Part shown: positions 1 through 11,702 of the stretch, in pieces
Position numbering within the stretch: position 1 is the stretch's first letter
Layout: each line of letters starts with the position of its first letter
Assembly (NCBI GenBank): GCA_009667805.1
Contig: CM019063.1
Coordinates: 84,161,877 to 84,225,876 of the forward strand
Length of the DNA: 64,000 bases
Origin: Leptobrachium leishanense
Taxonomy: Eukaryota > Chordata > Amphibia > Anura > Megophryidae
Direction: 5' to 3'
Made by a program: the position numbers and the translations under genes
Notes under the pieces: generated by a model
What the model was told of the DNA's origin: nothing
The model's input: the letters and a program-made list of their open reading frames with translations, nothing else
Databases searched by the model: none

Positions 1-262
1 CACTGACCCCTCATTCCCTGCTAATCACCCATCATAACCCCCCACACACACATACAAGCACAGGCCATGCTTGTGTATTGTCTTACTATTGTTGTTGGCA
101 GAATTGGTAGTGTAGGCTCCCTGATTCTTTTTGCAGAGGGAGAGCTTATCACACGGCTATCAGTCTCCGCATGTGAGTTCACAGGGTCACTGCTTTTTTG
201 CTCTCCCTCAGCGGGAGTGACCAAATGAATGATGTAGCTTGTGAGATGGAGTAGCTTCCTAC
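1..262. other. No recognisable feature
   Basis: I see no gene, terminal repeat or tandem array in this stretch. The short open frames have no recognisable protein similarity. Confidence 0.5.
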
Positions 263-267
263 GGTGC

Positions 268-1168
268 TGTCACGGGGGCACCCGGCGTGAGCCAAGGTGG
301 GCCCTCTATAATGGATATTCAGCCCTTGAGGCAGGTTTGTTTCTGGCTGCACAGATACAGATCTCAGCAAAGATATACTGGACAAGAGAAATAACAGAAC
401 AACTGGAACAACAGGAAGGGCAGGAGAACAAAGCGAAAACAGGATACTAAATGTAATCCTAAATCTAGAATAAGGTCCTTGCAGTGGCTTTCTGTCTAGG
501 GAAAGGGAACCTCACAAGAATACACAGCAACACAATATACTCACACCCAGCAGCAACACAGGGAAACCCTGAACTGGGATAAGGTCCTTGCAATGTTCTT
601 CTAAACTAAATGAATAATATGCTGCTGGGTGATTCAATGAACAGGATACAGGACACAAGAAAACACATAACAGATTAATAACAGGGATTACCAAGAGAGT
701 AGTCAGAATACAATACAAGCCAAGATCATATACCAGGGCAGGAAGTCATAACAGCCAGGAATCAGGAACCAGAGAGGGAAGTCAGCCAAGCAGAGTTCGG
801 TACACATATATCAAGAAACCGCAATACACAGTACAGGGATGAACCAAATGGATTTGTCAATACCAGGCCAAGATCATACACAGAACTTCAAGTCAGGGAT
901 AGCAGAGATTGTACACTGGAAATACTAGGACAAGATCACAGGAAGCAATGACTCTCAGGAAACAAGACCCTCAGGAACTAGACCCATGCAAGAGCAAGGA
1001 GCCTATGCTCTGCCTGCATATTTATAAGAACAGGGTGGACCATGCAACCCCAGGCCAGACAGCTGCAGGGGAGTCCAGAAGCAGCACAGGGCAGAATGGC
1101 TTGGCTATGCAAAACAAGAGCTGGCCTGGATCACTCTCACCACCAGGGGGCAGGGCTGGAATGTGACA
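268..1168 (-). mobile_element. Solo LTR of a gypsy- or ERV-like element
   Basis: The 901 bp segment begins TGTCACGG and ends ATGTGACA, so it has TG...CA ends, and it is flanked on both sides by GGTGC (263-267 and 1169-1173), an exact 5 bp target duplication. A TATA box with sequence TATAAATATGCAGGC reads on the minus strand at 1012-1026, which sets the orientation. No gag or pol lies next to it, so it is a solo LTR left by LTR-LTR recombination. The exact retroelement clade cannot be told from an LTR alone. Confidence 0.75.
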
Positions 1169-1173
1169 GGTGC

Positions 1174-2280
1174 ATAGCACCGTGACCACTTGGTTCACCA
1201 GGTGCTGATCAATGGGTCGGCGTCCCTTCCCCACTGGACCGGCAGTAAACATCTTTGTGTAGTCACTGTTCACAAGTAATGGTTTGCATGGACCTACTGA
1301 ATTCTACAACATAAGAAAGCTGGATAAGTATGTAAAAATGAAAACAGAATGAGAATTAGGAGGGGTTGGTCAAAGAACAGACAAATATACTGTTTGTTAA
1401 AAACAATAAGTCAAAACTCGATATTTTCTTCAAAAACTCAGTTAATGGAATTAAGTCGAACTCCTATTTTGAAGTGATTTGCTTTTGTAAATGTAAAGTG
1501 CTTGAAAAATCCCTTACTTACCTAAAATCCCACAGTTCAGAGGATGGCGCAATCAGCCAATTCCTCTAGCAATGAGCAGCAAATAGTTCCCAGTGTCCGT
1601 TAATGGTTCTCCGCTCAAACAAACTCACACGGAGCTTATGCAGCATCACGTGGAGTTCCATGGACTCCTAAGGACTCCTGGAGTCCATATTGGCGGTGGC
1701 AAACTGCTCTGCTGTCTGTAACAGCAACTTAAAAATATTGTGGCTTGAGCTGGTGGTACAATGACTCGGACAGAAAGGCGCTGTCCTGGGTGGTCTGGGT
1801 GATGATCTAGCCGACAGGTGGAAAAAGAAGGGAAAGGGTGTAATGTTTCTTTCTTTTTTTATGTGTATATTCTCCAACACATGGGTAGCCAGTTGCTAGC
1901 CCCCGGGTAGTATACCTGACAGCTCATGTGATGCATTACCAGCCTATAGAAACATTGATGTACTTGTTACTCCCGGCAAGGAGAGATTATGACTCATTAT
2001 GAGACATGTTAACTGAACCAATGTTCTCGCAAACTTACCAGTTTCATGGACTTTAATGGAATTGGTACATGTACCACACCATTGGTTAAACGAACACATG
2101 ATTTTAATATAAAGCCCTGGTTTGTTACTGTTTGCAACATAAGCTACATATAAATGGGCCATCACGTCATATGTACTTAATTTGCATATCAGGTGTTTCA
2201 AAAGAAAGTCACAGGTTTGCTCTGAATATGCAAACATGAATCAGGTGACTTGGTGCCTGCTAAAGAAAATACATGGTGAC
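1174..2280. other. No recognisable feature
   Basis: The stretch is mostly AT-rich with short chance reading frames. I find no terminal repeats, tandem arrays or protein similarity. Confidence 0.4.
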
Positions 2281-2283
2281 TAA

Positions 2284-2709
2284 GGCTAGGGTCAGACGAA
2301 CGCATTTTTCACGTTGTCCGTGAAAAAGTGCGTTCGAACGAATGGACGTATTTTTTCACGGAATACGCGGTAGCGGTTATACGATGCGCATTTTCGTACG
2401 TGATTTTGTACTGATCATCAATAAAACCCTTTTGCGTCTGGATGTTATGTTGGCCGGACATTAGCAGCGTCTGACCTCTCCTAATCACGCACACACGCCG
2501 CTATGCGGCCGCAGCGCACTCTGTACGTCAGTAGTAGCGGTTTGACGTTCTCGAAAAAATGCGTTCGTTGGCCACTTGCGTTGCACGGACGAACTTTCGT
2601 GCGGCCGTTCGTCGTATGTTCCCCGGCATTGGACGTCATTTGCTGCTAGCACGGCCGTGATTTCGTGCGGCTAAACGCACGTGAAAAATGCGTTCGTCTG
2701 ACCCTAGCC
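2284..2709. mobile_element. Harbinger-type MITE, copy A
   Basis: The ends are inverted repeats: GGCTAGGGTCAGACGAACGC on the left and its complement on the right, and the interior is rich in CGTTCG/CGTGCG motifs. Flanking trinucleotides are TAA (2281-2283) and TTA (2710-2712); these fit the TWA preference but are not identical, unlike the TAA/TAA and TTA/TTA pairs of other copies here. At 426 bp with no coding capacity it is non-autonomous. Four related copies lie elsewhere in the window. Confidence 0.85.
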
Positions 2710-2712
2710 TTA

Positions 2713-3365
2713 CACTTGGAAGGTGCAGCTCTCTCGTTCGTGGTTAATTTACTGTCTGAAGATAGAATGACTACTGAGTTGAGCTGATTGCTGTAGAAGC
2801 CAATTTTTGTTGACAGTTCGATGAGCTGCAGGTGTCTTGCAGCCTTAATTTTTATTATCCAGTTTAGCTATATGTAAATATACAGTATATGATGTTATTT
2901 TTGGGTTGCCAGCTTTTATTGACTTTGGCCTCAAGTTATTTTGGCCCAATAGTGAAATTCAGGACCTTTCTTGGCCGCATCGTGGCCATTTTACAGTTCG
3001 GGAGATTGAAATTCAGCGCTTACTGACATTTCGATTCCTGATAAATTCGGATCAAATATCAGCACTTGCGTTTCTACTTTTCAATGGCTTTAGCCGTTTA
3101 ATTCGAATTTATCAGTATGTCAATTTCTGAATAACTATCAAGCGATGAAAGGTGTTGACAAAAGGCTCTTTGGAGGCTTGTTATGCGGTTTAATGTTATT
3201 GGTTTGGCTCTTACTGTATGGACATTGCAAGTTGTGCGTTTCAATGTAACTCTGGAATAGATTAAAAAATTTTGTCTTGAACCAGCTGATATTTTTTCCT
3301 ATAAAACATCCGATAGAATTAAATCGAGCACTTAGTTGGAAGCCCCCATTTCCCTTTCAAATGTC
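2713..3365. other. No recognisable feature
   Basis: AT-rich sequence without a recognisable gene or repeat boundary. Confidence 0.4.
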
Positions 3366-3373
3366 AATAGTCT

Positions 3374-3551
3374 AGATTCACTGGAGCTCCATGCTAGATC
3401 TAGAAATAAGCTGTGAGATCTCATGGGATTCTTTTAATAATGTGACTCTTTGGGAATCCAGTCCTTGGTGATTTTACATTTTTAAGGCTAATAGGCCCAT
3501 GAGATTACACAGCTCATTTCTAGATGTAGCAGGGGAGTTCTAGTGAATCTA
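3374..3551. mobile_element. Palindromic MITE or foldback element
   Basis: The left arm (3374-3427) and right arm (3496-3551) are reverse complements over about 55 bp with few mismatches. Each starts with AGATTCACT and contains the conserved core TCTAGAAATRAGCTGTG. The loop is about 70 bp. Target duplication is not clear. A long-arm foldback MITE is the simplest reading. Confidence 0.6.
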
Positions 3552-3677
3552 TCTTGATGTCCCATCTTTATGAATAGTTGACTTGTGACTGTGCCATGGA
3601 AATTTACCCCTCACCCTGAAGAAAAGAAAAGTATCATGGAACCAGATTCCTTATTTACGCCCCCCCCCCATGCTTTT

Positions 3678-3818
3678 ACAGTTACAAGTATTTATAAAGT
3701 GGCAACAAGTTCCGTAGCACTGTACAATGGGAGAAACAGAATAACAAATATACATACATGTTACACACACAGAACAATAGGAGAGAGGACCCTGCTCGAG
3801 AGCTTACAATCTAAGAAT
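3678..3818 (-). mobile_element. L2-type LINE 3' tail fragment
   Basis: Read on the minus strand, this runs from an ATTGTAAGCTC-like segment to a CCACTTTATAAAT-like end. That matches the order seen at the 3' end of the L2 copy at 61800-61950 (AGATTGTGAGTTCC through GGCGCTTTATAAAT). Only the last 140 bp or so is present, the usual result of 5' truncation. Confidence 0.6.
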
Positions 3819-3825
3819 AGTACCG

Positions 3826-4016
3826 GCTGGGTGGAATAGAGGTAACATCCCTGCTCTGCGTGGAGAGAGCCTGTGGAGACATGGGTTCGATCCCCAGGAG
3901 CACCGCTCCAGTAAGTGTCCTCGGGCAAGACACCTAACGGTACATACTCGCCACCCAGGACATACTTGAAAACGAGAAAAATCTCAATGTATCCTTCCTG
4001 GTAAAAATCCTTTCTC
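3826..4016 (+). mobile_element. tRNA-derived SINE
   Basis: A pol III B box, GGTTCGATCCC, is at 3884-3894, with a degenerate A-box-like stretch about 50 bp upstream near 3831-3841. The tRNA-like head continues into a tail starting CCAGGACATACTTGAAAACG and ending TTCCTGGTAAAAATCC. The same tail ends a LINE fragment at 62930-63003, so this SINE probably borrows the reverse transcriptase of that LINE. It is not a tRNA gene, because no full cloverleaf forms. Confidence 0.75.
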
Positions 4017-5803
4017 AAAAAAGGAATGGTTTAGTCCACTCTCCCTGTCTAACTCCCATAGTTTGATCCAGTTTCCTTTTCCTTTGCAGCAAAGCTTCAC
4101 TTCCTGCATTCTACCCATGGAGGCTTGTCAGCAGCATCCTGTTTATACTGGGCAGATGCATTATATTTTACCTTTCTCCCATACCAAAGCCTACTACAGA
4201 GAAGCCCTCTCTATCTGTATAAAGACACCATATTTTGCTGTTACTTTCTCAATAAAGTGAATAAAAATACAAAGGACTGTGTGCTTTCAAAAGAGGATGC
4301 GTTAAGCTATCTGACTTCAGTCATATCCTGCATATGACATTCACTTCTTGCATATGACCCTGGGGTTGAATAAAAAGGATGTAATCTGCTGCCTCTTCCC
4401 ACCACACAAGGACATGAAGAAAACACTTTTTATGCTTTCAGCCACTAACACTGCGACTGATATATATTTTAGGTGGTATTAGGGAGATGCTAAGACTTTA
4501 TGATGTATGCTGATTTTTAGTCTTTGTGGCTCCCAAATACCAGCTAAGCAGGAACATGGGCCGGGGTCTAGCTCTGTGATTATTATTGGTGACATTTAAA
4601 ATGCACATTGGTGCCAATATATAAAGCATACAATACTCACTTCATTATTGTAAATCTGAAGGACCTGTTATGTATGTTTCATTGTTATTGCAGGTATACT
4701 TGTTGTTGTATACAACAAAGAACCAATTCAGGAATAATGTGATAAACATGGAGCAATCGCTATGGAAACCATTGAGATTCTCATTCTTTTCACACTGAAT
4801 ACTTTGCTGTAGCATTGCTCTTTATACTGTATGTAGCTATAAATACTTCCATATGTCGTTACGAGCAAATCTTCATGTTTCCAGTGGTGAGCAGGTAAAC
4901 ACAGAACCTAAGAACGGGTAACGGTGTGGGCCACATGTGCAAATGGAACCATAATAATTTAAATACTGCTCATGTATTTCAACACACCAGGCACTGTGTA
5001 AGAATTTTCATTATGACTGCGTATTTTAATCACTGTGTGCAGCCAAACGCCAAGGTTAAATTCAGTGCCTCGATGATATTCTGTCCTGTGTCTGTCAATA
5101 GGATTGACAGTCGGGAGTACTGCTCTGATTTCTGCAGTGATTACAGTGGTTTAATCTTCATCTGAGCCACAATTATGCAAAAAACACAATCAAACATCAC
5201 TAAAAAACAGTAACTTTAACATCTTTAATGAGGTCATTGAGTAATCCTGCACTGTGCGGGCTGGAAAAAGTCAGAACCTCTATGTTTAGCAACCTCTCCA
5301 TAAGCTATTTGGAGCCAGGTGTTTTGGTTACGGAGACGAGACTGGAAGTGTGGGTTGCAGAGGTGCCCTGCTCTCGAATCACACATAGCCGGGTTACTGA
5401 CACACTCTAGAAAGACAGAGAAAACAATGCTTTTATCCCCAAAACAATCACAGGACCTCCGAAGAATAGCATTATAGAGATTTGCAAAATACTGGAATGT
5501 CTTATAAAAGTGTTGGTAAAGACCTGGGTGTTCACCAATCGATGTATTGTCTACAAATGCTACTGCTTCTCGGTCTAGGAGTGGGTGTCTGGAAATGTAA
5601 CCGTACTTTACTTTCATTAAATAATATACATATATACCATAATGTGCCCTCACCAACCTTACGCATTTTGCTACTTGACCTTCATAAGCACCTGTATGGA
5701 GAAAAAACGGCGTCGCACCTATTCCCTAACAGGCTGCGTAGACCAGAAGTATCCAGCCCGCTTCATGTATAATACATAACAGGAAAAAAAGGTTGTAATT
5801 TGC
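4017..5803. other. No recognisable feature
   Basis: No terminal repeats or tandem arrays were found. A 140-codon open frame on the minus strand at 5234-5656 has no recognisable domain and is treated as chance. Confidence 0.4.
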
Positions 5804-6290
5804 GCTCACCACTGTAGCTCCATGCGAAACAAAACACAATCAGAAGTTTTAGTTTGCTTGAATGGCCATTGAAGTGTAAGCCCACCGGCCACATCACGGC
5901 ACCTCTGAGTCAAGTGGGTCCTACCCAATGAAACCAAGAGCTGCTTTGCAAGCAACCACATATCCTCATGCTGCTTATCAGCTAAGCACCTGCTTGGTCC
6001 CCGATATAGCGTTAACTCGATCTGGTGTGGTTCTGGAGCAATGGAAAGGAATTTGGCTCCAGATCATGCCCCTGAAATTCCAACACATCAGACATGACAA
6101 CTGATGTGTTGAAATTATTTGAAAAGCTGCCATATCAATCGAAAATGTAGTAGCTCTTTTTGACGAACCCTGTGCCTGTCAAAAAAGACCTCCTATACAG
6201 TGAACACATACAAAAGGACACCTTTGTTTATATTTACTGTGTGGGTAATAGAATGTCATTCTCCATAAAACCCTTGTATCCTGCCAGTGG
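5804..6290. repeat. Flank block U, copy 1 (full length)
   Basis: This 487 bp block starts GCTCACCACTGTAGCTCC and ends TATCCTGCCAGTGG. Related copies are at 11304-11702 and 12890-13354. Its right end touches the first base of an LTR (6291), while its left neighbour is not shared with the other copies. It has no recognised coding content. Confidence 0.85.
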
Positions 6291-7482
6291 TGTCACGACC
6301 ACTACGCGCGCTGCTGCGAAAGACGCCGGGTTAAGCCGCTCACTATCTATCTATCTATCCTAGACCCAGATAATTACACGCGCTTCTCTACCCGTCCCGG
6401 CCACACTACCTCTCACAACAGGCACGTAGAGCGTGATATACTGATCCCAGGATTGCAACGCAGTACAAGTCTTCTCCTGAAGCGCGTACTAACTACGTCT
6501 CTCATAATCCCGGAGCTCACTTTCTTATTCTATTAGTAACGCTGCCACCAGTCCTCATGGACACTATGCGCATCGCAACAGGAGACGCAGGGCTTAGCAG
6601 CCGCACTATCCTAGACTCGGACAGTGACTACAGATCCCACAATTCCCTGCCATTTCCTGGCGACCGCAACTCGCAATTTCTTATATATAACCGAGCTTAA
6701 AGCAAATAGCAATACTCCCAATCTCTTAGCGTGGTTTTCATCAGCCAGAGTCAAAACTTAAATACTTTTTTGTTTATTTACGATAGAAAAATCACAGTGC
6801 TTTGTCACATAAAAAATTATAACTACAATAAATCAATTAATTACACACTACACAGCAAATAAAAAGAAAAGGGGTTAATCACAGAGCCTTATTTACGACG
6901 GACTAATCAGTAGCTAGCATCGGTGCCTCCTGGAGCCTGGAGGTAGGAACATGGACCGATCAGTCCTCTTTAGAAGGTACCCCAAGTGATCAGCCCCAGC
7001 ACATGGCCAGTTTTCAGAATTTATACACTTCCTGATCTTTCCAGTTCACCCCCAAATGGCCCAGTGTCCTGGACTACATTTCCCAGAGTGCCCTTTGCTA
7101 CAGCACATGTCAATTAATCTTTAATTGCCCAAAGGCATCCCTCTTCCCTCCAGACCCCCCTTAGAGATCAAGGATGTGCTTCCTGTCTTTGAAGATTGTG
7201 TCCAAATCTCTTGGTGCCGAGCTGGCTGCCAAGGTGTGATTTTCTATGTTAGTGTACAAAAGAAATTCCCTTTTTACAGCTACGTGTTATATCCTCCCCC
7301 CAGGGGAGAAAGCTAACCATGTTAATTACATTTCAGCTGTGAACACAGGGATACACTTACCAAATGGCCAGACACAAATATGAATATACTCTATATGGAG
7401 GAGATATGTATAACCAGGCAGATAGACACATATATACAGGCAGACCCTTATATAGATAGAAATACAGATCTAGTCTGCCACA
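6291..7482 (-). mobile_element. LTR of gypsy-type element, 3' LTR in element sense
   Basis: On the minus strand the LTR runs TGTGGCAGACTAGATC ... GTGGTCGTGACA, 1192 bp, with TG...CA ends. Its boundaries are fixed by comparison with the second full LTR at 11703-12889 and the partial one at 11042-11306. It adjoins the internal region at 7483. Confidence 0.85.
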
Positions 7483-7899
7483 TCTCCCATACAAAGGAGA
7501 CGCAGAAAGGGAGGGGCTAACTAACATGCCTCTCACGTGCGTCTTAACACGGGTTCATCAACGGGCATCTGGCACCTGCACCAGTCGCCAGCACTATTAT
7601 GGAGTGGGGGACGCACAGGTGTCCGTGCACTTTGCCCACCAAAGCGTGCATTCCCTCTCGCAACCGCATCACACATTGCCCCATGCAGGCCTTTGGCGAC
7701 TCCACCATTCTTGCCCACCTCTCCCAAACCTGGGGGAGGGGGTCACTCATACTGCACTCACAACATGGCACAGACTCGGGGAAGCCCCTGTGCTTCTGCA
7801 GCCCCTCACTCTCAGCTCGCACCTCAGTCTTACAGGCAGCAGAATCCTCGTAACCCGTAGCCTGCTCTGGAGCCATGCTTACAGCAGGGGGTATGGAGA

Positions 7900-9200
7900 A
7901 ACAGGGTGAAGAGCCCCTCTCCCCAGTAAACGTCCCCCCTGCATCTGCCAATGGAGTCAGATATCGTAGCTGGCTCTGGGCAGATGGCTGGGAGTACACA
8001 GGAGCCACACCAGGACCCGCTGCCTCGCCGTCTCTCACTGTCCCCACACATTCAGAATTTGGGGAACCATACAGATGGGGCACAAGATTCTCCACGCTCA
8101 CCTCGCCCCCCCATTGCACACAGTTTCCCCACTTTATCACACAGTTTATCAAGCACGCCTTGCTTCGTAACTGACGAGCATACAGCCGTATGCCACCCTC
8201 CTCTACAGAGAGGTTGCTCAGTACCAGTTTCCTGTGGTACTGGGAATCTGGTTGGCTTTCCCCCAGGGCAACACACGTCCACCCCAGGCCCTTCCTCCTG
8301 ACCACACAGCATGCGCTCGGTGCCACCCGCAGCCTCAGACACATGTGACACAGACTGGCATACCACAGTATCCTGCCCATCCAGGATGTTCTGCCCTTCA
8401 CTCCTTTCACCTGGCACCGCCAACCTGGATGGTTCATGACCTGGATAACCCTCTGCCACCCTAGGCCTCTCCTTCCGACCACCCAGTATGCCCTCTGAGC
8501 CACGCCCAGTCTCAGACACCCATGACACAGGCTGGCACACTGCAGTATCCTGCTCATCCCAGGCCTTCCGATGCCCACACCTTCCCTCCAGCACCACCGA
8601 CCCAGTTGGTTCAGCCCTAAAGGAACCTGCCTTGGTCCTTTGTTCTCCCTCCCAACCGCGTGGCATCACAGACACACCTGAGTCTGGTCGGGGCAGGCAC
8701 ACCACATTATCCTGCCACCCCTCCCAGGCATTCTGATCCACACCATTCTCACGGGGCACTAGAGTTCTGATTGGTTTAGGCGCAAGCAGACCCGCAGTCA
8801 TCCCTTGCCCTTGCTCCCAACCATATGGCGTCACAGACAGACCTGAGTCTGGTCTAGGCAGGCACACCACAGTATCCTGCCACCCTTCCCAGGCATTCTG
8901 ACCCACACCATCACACGGCAGAGACGGGCCTTGTGCCCTACTCCCCGCCAACCGCCAGCGGGTACCCACTTCCACCATGGGAACCGCGGCTCCCCACGCA
9001 TGGGGTCTGGGGAACCAGCTGACTCGGGTGCAGGCGGGCATTCACTCGCCCCCTGCCTTTCTTCCCAGTCACACTGCTCCCTCATGCTACCACACAACAC
9101 CTCAGGCACACCTGGCGCAGGTGCAGACTGACTCACTGCCATCCCCTGCCCTCCCGTCCAGGAATCCTGTTGTGCATCCCCACACACAGCCCTCCCCACT
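7900..9200 (-). repeat. Degenerate tandem repeat replacing pol
   Basis: The phrase CCACAGTATCCTGCC and close variants recur at about 8350, 8532, 8695 and 8862, giving diverged units of about 165-180 bp. On the minus strand the units keep partly open frames, which explains long ORFs at 7544-8578 and 8052-9041 that match no known protein. The repeat sits where pol would be expected. Confidence 0.65.
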
Positions 9201-10888
9201 GTAGAGCCACTAGTGGGCCTGGGTAAATCCACAGCATCCCTTTCCAGCACATACTGTGACACCAATTTACCCAAATCCGTGCCCAGTAACACATCTGTAG
9301 GAATATTTTCAGACACTCCCACCTCCCGCAGACCTCTCCCAGCTCCCCAGTCAAGATAAACCCGTGCCATTGGCACTGCAGGACGTACCCCACCAAAACC
9401 CTTTACTGCTAGAGTCCTGCCAGGAATAAAGTCTGCAGGGCTGACTAACACTGGACGCACCAAAGTTACTTCAGCTGCCGTATCTTGTAAACCCACAGAT
9501 ACCTGAGTCCGGACAATGACTGCTTGCTGGTTCATATTGGCACTGCCCTCCGATCTGGTCACAAACAGGACAGAGGGTGATGTTGAGGGGTATCCTCCCC
9601 CAGCTGTGGATGCAGGTTTCTTCCTCTGCGGGCACGCTGCCAGGAGATGGTTGGCACTGTCACAAATAAAACAGCGACGGCGCACACTTCTTCCAGGCGA
9701 AGAAGGATTCGCTTCCCCCTCCCCAGCAGAGACTGGCACAGAGGGGGGTGTTGCCGCCGTGATGTTGGGGGGTCGTGCTGAGTTGGGCTTCCATCCTGAT
9801 GATCCTTTGGGGGAACCTCTGCTCTGGTCCACAGATGCTCTGTTGGCCGCATGGAAATCGGCCAGCTCACCAGCTTCCAGGGCCGTCTCGGGTTTGCGAT
9901 CCAGAAGCCAGTCCTGGATATCCGGTGGGCACAGCTGCACGAACTGCTCTTTGATTAACAGGTCTTCCAGGGCTTCCAAGGTATCAATCTTCAGCCCCCT
10001 GACACATTGTCGAAATAGGGTGGTCAGGTGGCTCACAACTGCAGAGTAGCTCTCCGCGACCCGCTTCTGCAAGGACCTGAACTTTTTGCGATATACCTCT
10101 GGCGTGAGGTTATAACGTCTCTGCAGCGCGGCTTTAATCGCCTCATAGTCCTGGTCGCTTTCAGCTGGTAACTCTGCAAAGGCTTCAAGCGATGGACCTT
10201 TTAGTCCAGGAGTGAGGTACCTGGCCCATTGCTCCTTGGGCAGCTGGTACTGTCGACAAGTCTTTTCAAAACTTCGCAGGAACACATCCAGGTCCCCATC
10301 TTTGTCCAGGGTGGGAAAGTTCTCAGCACGAGGTCTGGGCGTAGAGAGCTCTGCAGTGCCCGCAGGAGCAGGAGATAATTGCGTCCTGCTTGCCTGTGCC
10401 AGAGCGAGCTGATGTGCCCGTTCGGCTTGGCGCTCCGCCACTTCTCGCTCACCCGCAGCCCTGCGCTCTGCAGCTTCTCAGTCCGCCTCAGCTCTGCGCT
10501 CCGCAGCTTCTCGTTCAGCTCTGTGCTCCTCTCGCTCTTGGTACTGCAGGATGAGCTGAAGCCGCATCTGCGAGTCTGCAGAGTCCACATGTTTTAAAAC
10601 AGTCTGCAAGTAAACATCCAGGGCAGTATCACCCTTGGGCGAAGCACTTGACACTGTCCTTTCCACTGGACTTGCGCTTCCTTCGACTGGGTCAAGCGTG
10701 GTACCCTGCTCTGCTGTGTCCTGGACTGCTTGCCTCGCCTCATAATCCTCGAGGGCTTGCAAAAGTTCCTCTTTCTTTTTATCCTTCGTCGAAATATTTT
10801 TGTCTCGAAATAATTGTTCCAAGGTCTTTTTCGATGATTGTTGCGACATTCTCACTCCAGCCAAATAAAAGATAGAAAAGAAAAACAA
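8831..10888 (-). pseudogene. gag-pro of a Gmr1-like gypsy retrotransposon, SCAN-like capsid
   Basis: The frame opens at 10888; the likely true start is a second Met at about 10849. A charged, alanine-rich coiled coil is cut by an in-frame TGA at 10478-10480, and the frame reopens with Met at 10441. Numbering from that Met, residues 111-205 resemble a SCAN domain (a YRKKFRSL-type first helix and a later LLIKEQF helix). Residues 257-270 form a zinc knuckle CX2CX4HX4C (C257, C260, H265, C270). A retropepsin-like region follows, with D320-T321-A322 and VLLGTDLG at 384-391. Residues after 405 are low-complexity and match the downstream repeats. Published work traces vertebrate SCAN domains to Gmr1-like gypsy capsids, which supports the call. 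CGA-to-TGA decay at a CpG is a likely cause of the stop. Confidence 0.8.
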
Positions 10889-11041
10889 AGAAGGGTAAGG
10901 GAACTGCTTTGTATTGTGTAAATTCGAATAAATGCACTGAGTTCTGCTCTGGAAATTGGAAAACCAATTTCTTTAGTATCTGGATCTATGTTGCTTCACA
11001 GATCCAAATACTAACCTGATATCCCACCACTTGCCACCAGT

Positions 11042-11306
11042 TGTCACGACCACTACGCGTGCTGCTGCGCAAAGACGCCAGGTTAAGCCGCTCACTATCT
11101 ATCTATCCTAGACCCAGATAATTACGCTCGCTTCTCTACCCATCCCGGCCACACTACCTCTCACAACAGGCACGTAGAGCGCGATATACTGATCCCAGGA
11201 TTGCAACGCAGTACAAGTCTTCTCCTGATGCACGTACTAACTATGTCTCTCACAATCCCGGAGCTCACTTTCTTATTCTATTAGTAACGCTGCCACCAGT
11301 CCTCAT
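11042..11306 (-). mobile_element. Truncated LTR (5' LTR remnant in element sense)
   Basis: This matches the first 265 plus-strand bases of the full LTRs with scattered substitutions. It breaks at CCTCAT and joins block U at CATCACGG; the shared CAT suggests a microhomology deletion. In element orientation it is the 3' part of the 5' LTR, directly before the leader. Confidence 0.85.
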
Positions 11307-11702
11307 CACGGCACCTCTGAGTCAAGTGGGTCCTACCCAATGAAACCAAGAGCTGCTTTGCAAGCAACCACATATCCTCATGCTGCTTATCAGCTAAGCA
11401 CCTGCTTGGTCCCCGATATAGCGTTAACTCGATCTGGTGTGGTTCTGGAGCAATGGAAAGGAATTTGGCTCCAGATCATGCCCCTGAAATTCCAACACAT
11501 CAGACATGACAACTGATGTGTTGAAATTATTTGAAAAGCTGCCATATCAATCGAAAATGTAGTAGCTCTTTTTGACGAACCCTGTGCCTGTCAAAAAAGA
11601 CCTCCTATACAGTGAACACATACAAAAGGACACCTTTGTTTATATTTACTGTGTGGGTAATAGAATGTCATTCTCCATAAAACCCTTGTATCCTGCCAGT
11701 GG
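11304..11702. repeat. Flank block U, copy 2 (5'-truncated)
   Basis: This matches block U from its CATCACGGCACC point to the end CCTGCCAGTGG. It is nearly identical to copy 1 and is followed at once by the second full LTR at 11703. Confidence 0.85.

Larger units (their letters stand above)
7483..11041 (-). mobile_element. Internal region of a pol-less gypsy-type LTR element
   Basis: About 3.56 kb lie between two LTR copies. In the minus direction it holds a short leader, a broken gag-pro frame (10888 to 8831) and then about 1.35 kb of degenerate repeats with no reverse transcriptase, RNase H or integrase motif in any frame. Autonomous gypsy elements carry pol here, so this copy is non-autonomous or internally deleted. 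GC content is clearly higher than in the surroundings. Confidence 0.8.

Noticed and set aside
2281..2712. TA-target (Tc1-type) classification of the MITE family
   Set aside because: Copy A alone would fit TA, but copies C, D and E show exact TTA or TAA, and empty sites at D and E prove a 3 bp target.
3884..3894. B box GGTTCGATCCC as evidence of a tRNA gene
   Set aside because: No cloverleaf or anticodon arm forms around it, and the LINE-like tail identifies a SINE.
5234..5656. A 140-codon minus-strand frame
   Set aside because: No domain, signal peptide or splice context supports it; the length is possible by chance in 64 kb.
7544..8578. A 344-codon minus-strand frame after gag-pro
   Set aside because: It consists of degenerate repeat units with no pol motif. 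It is described as part of the repeat, not as a gene.
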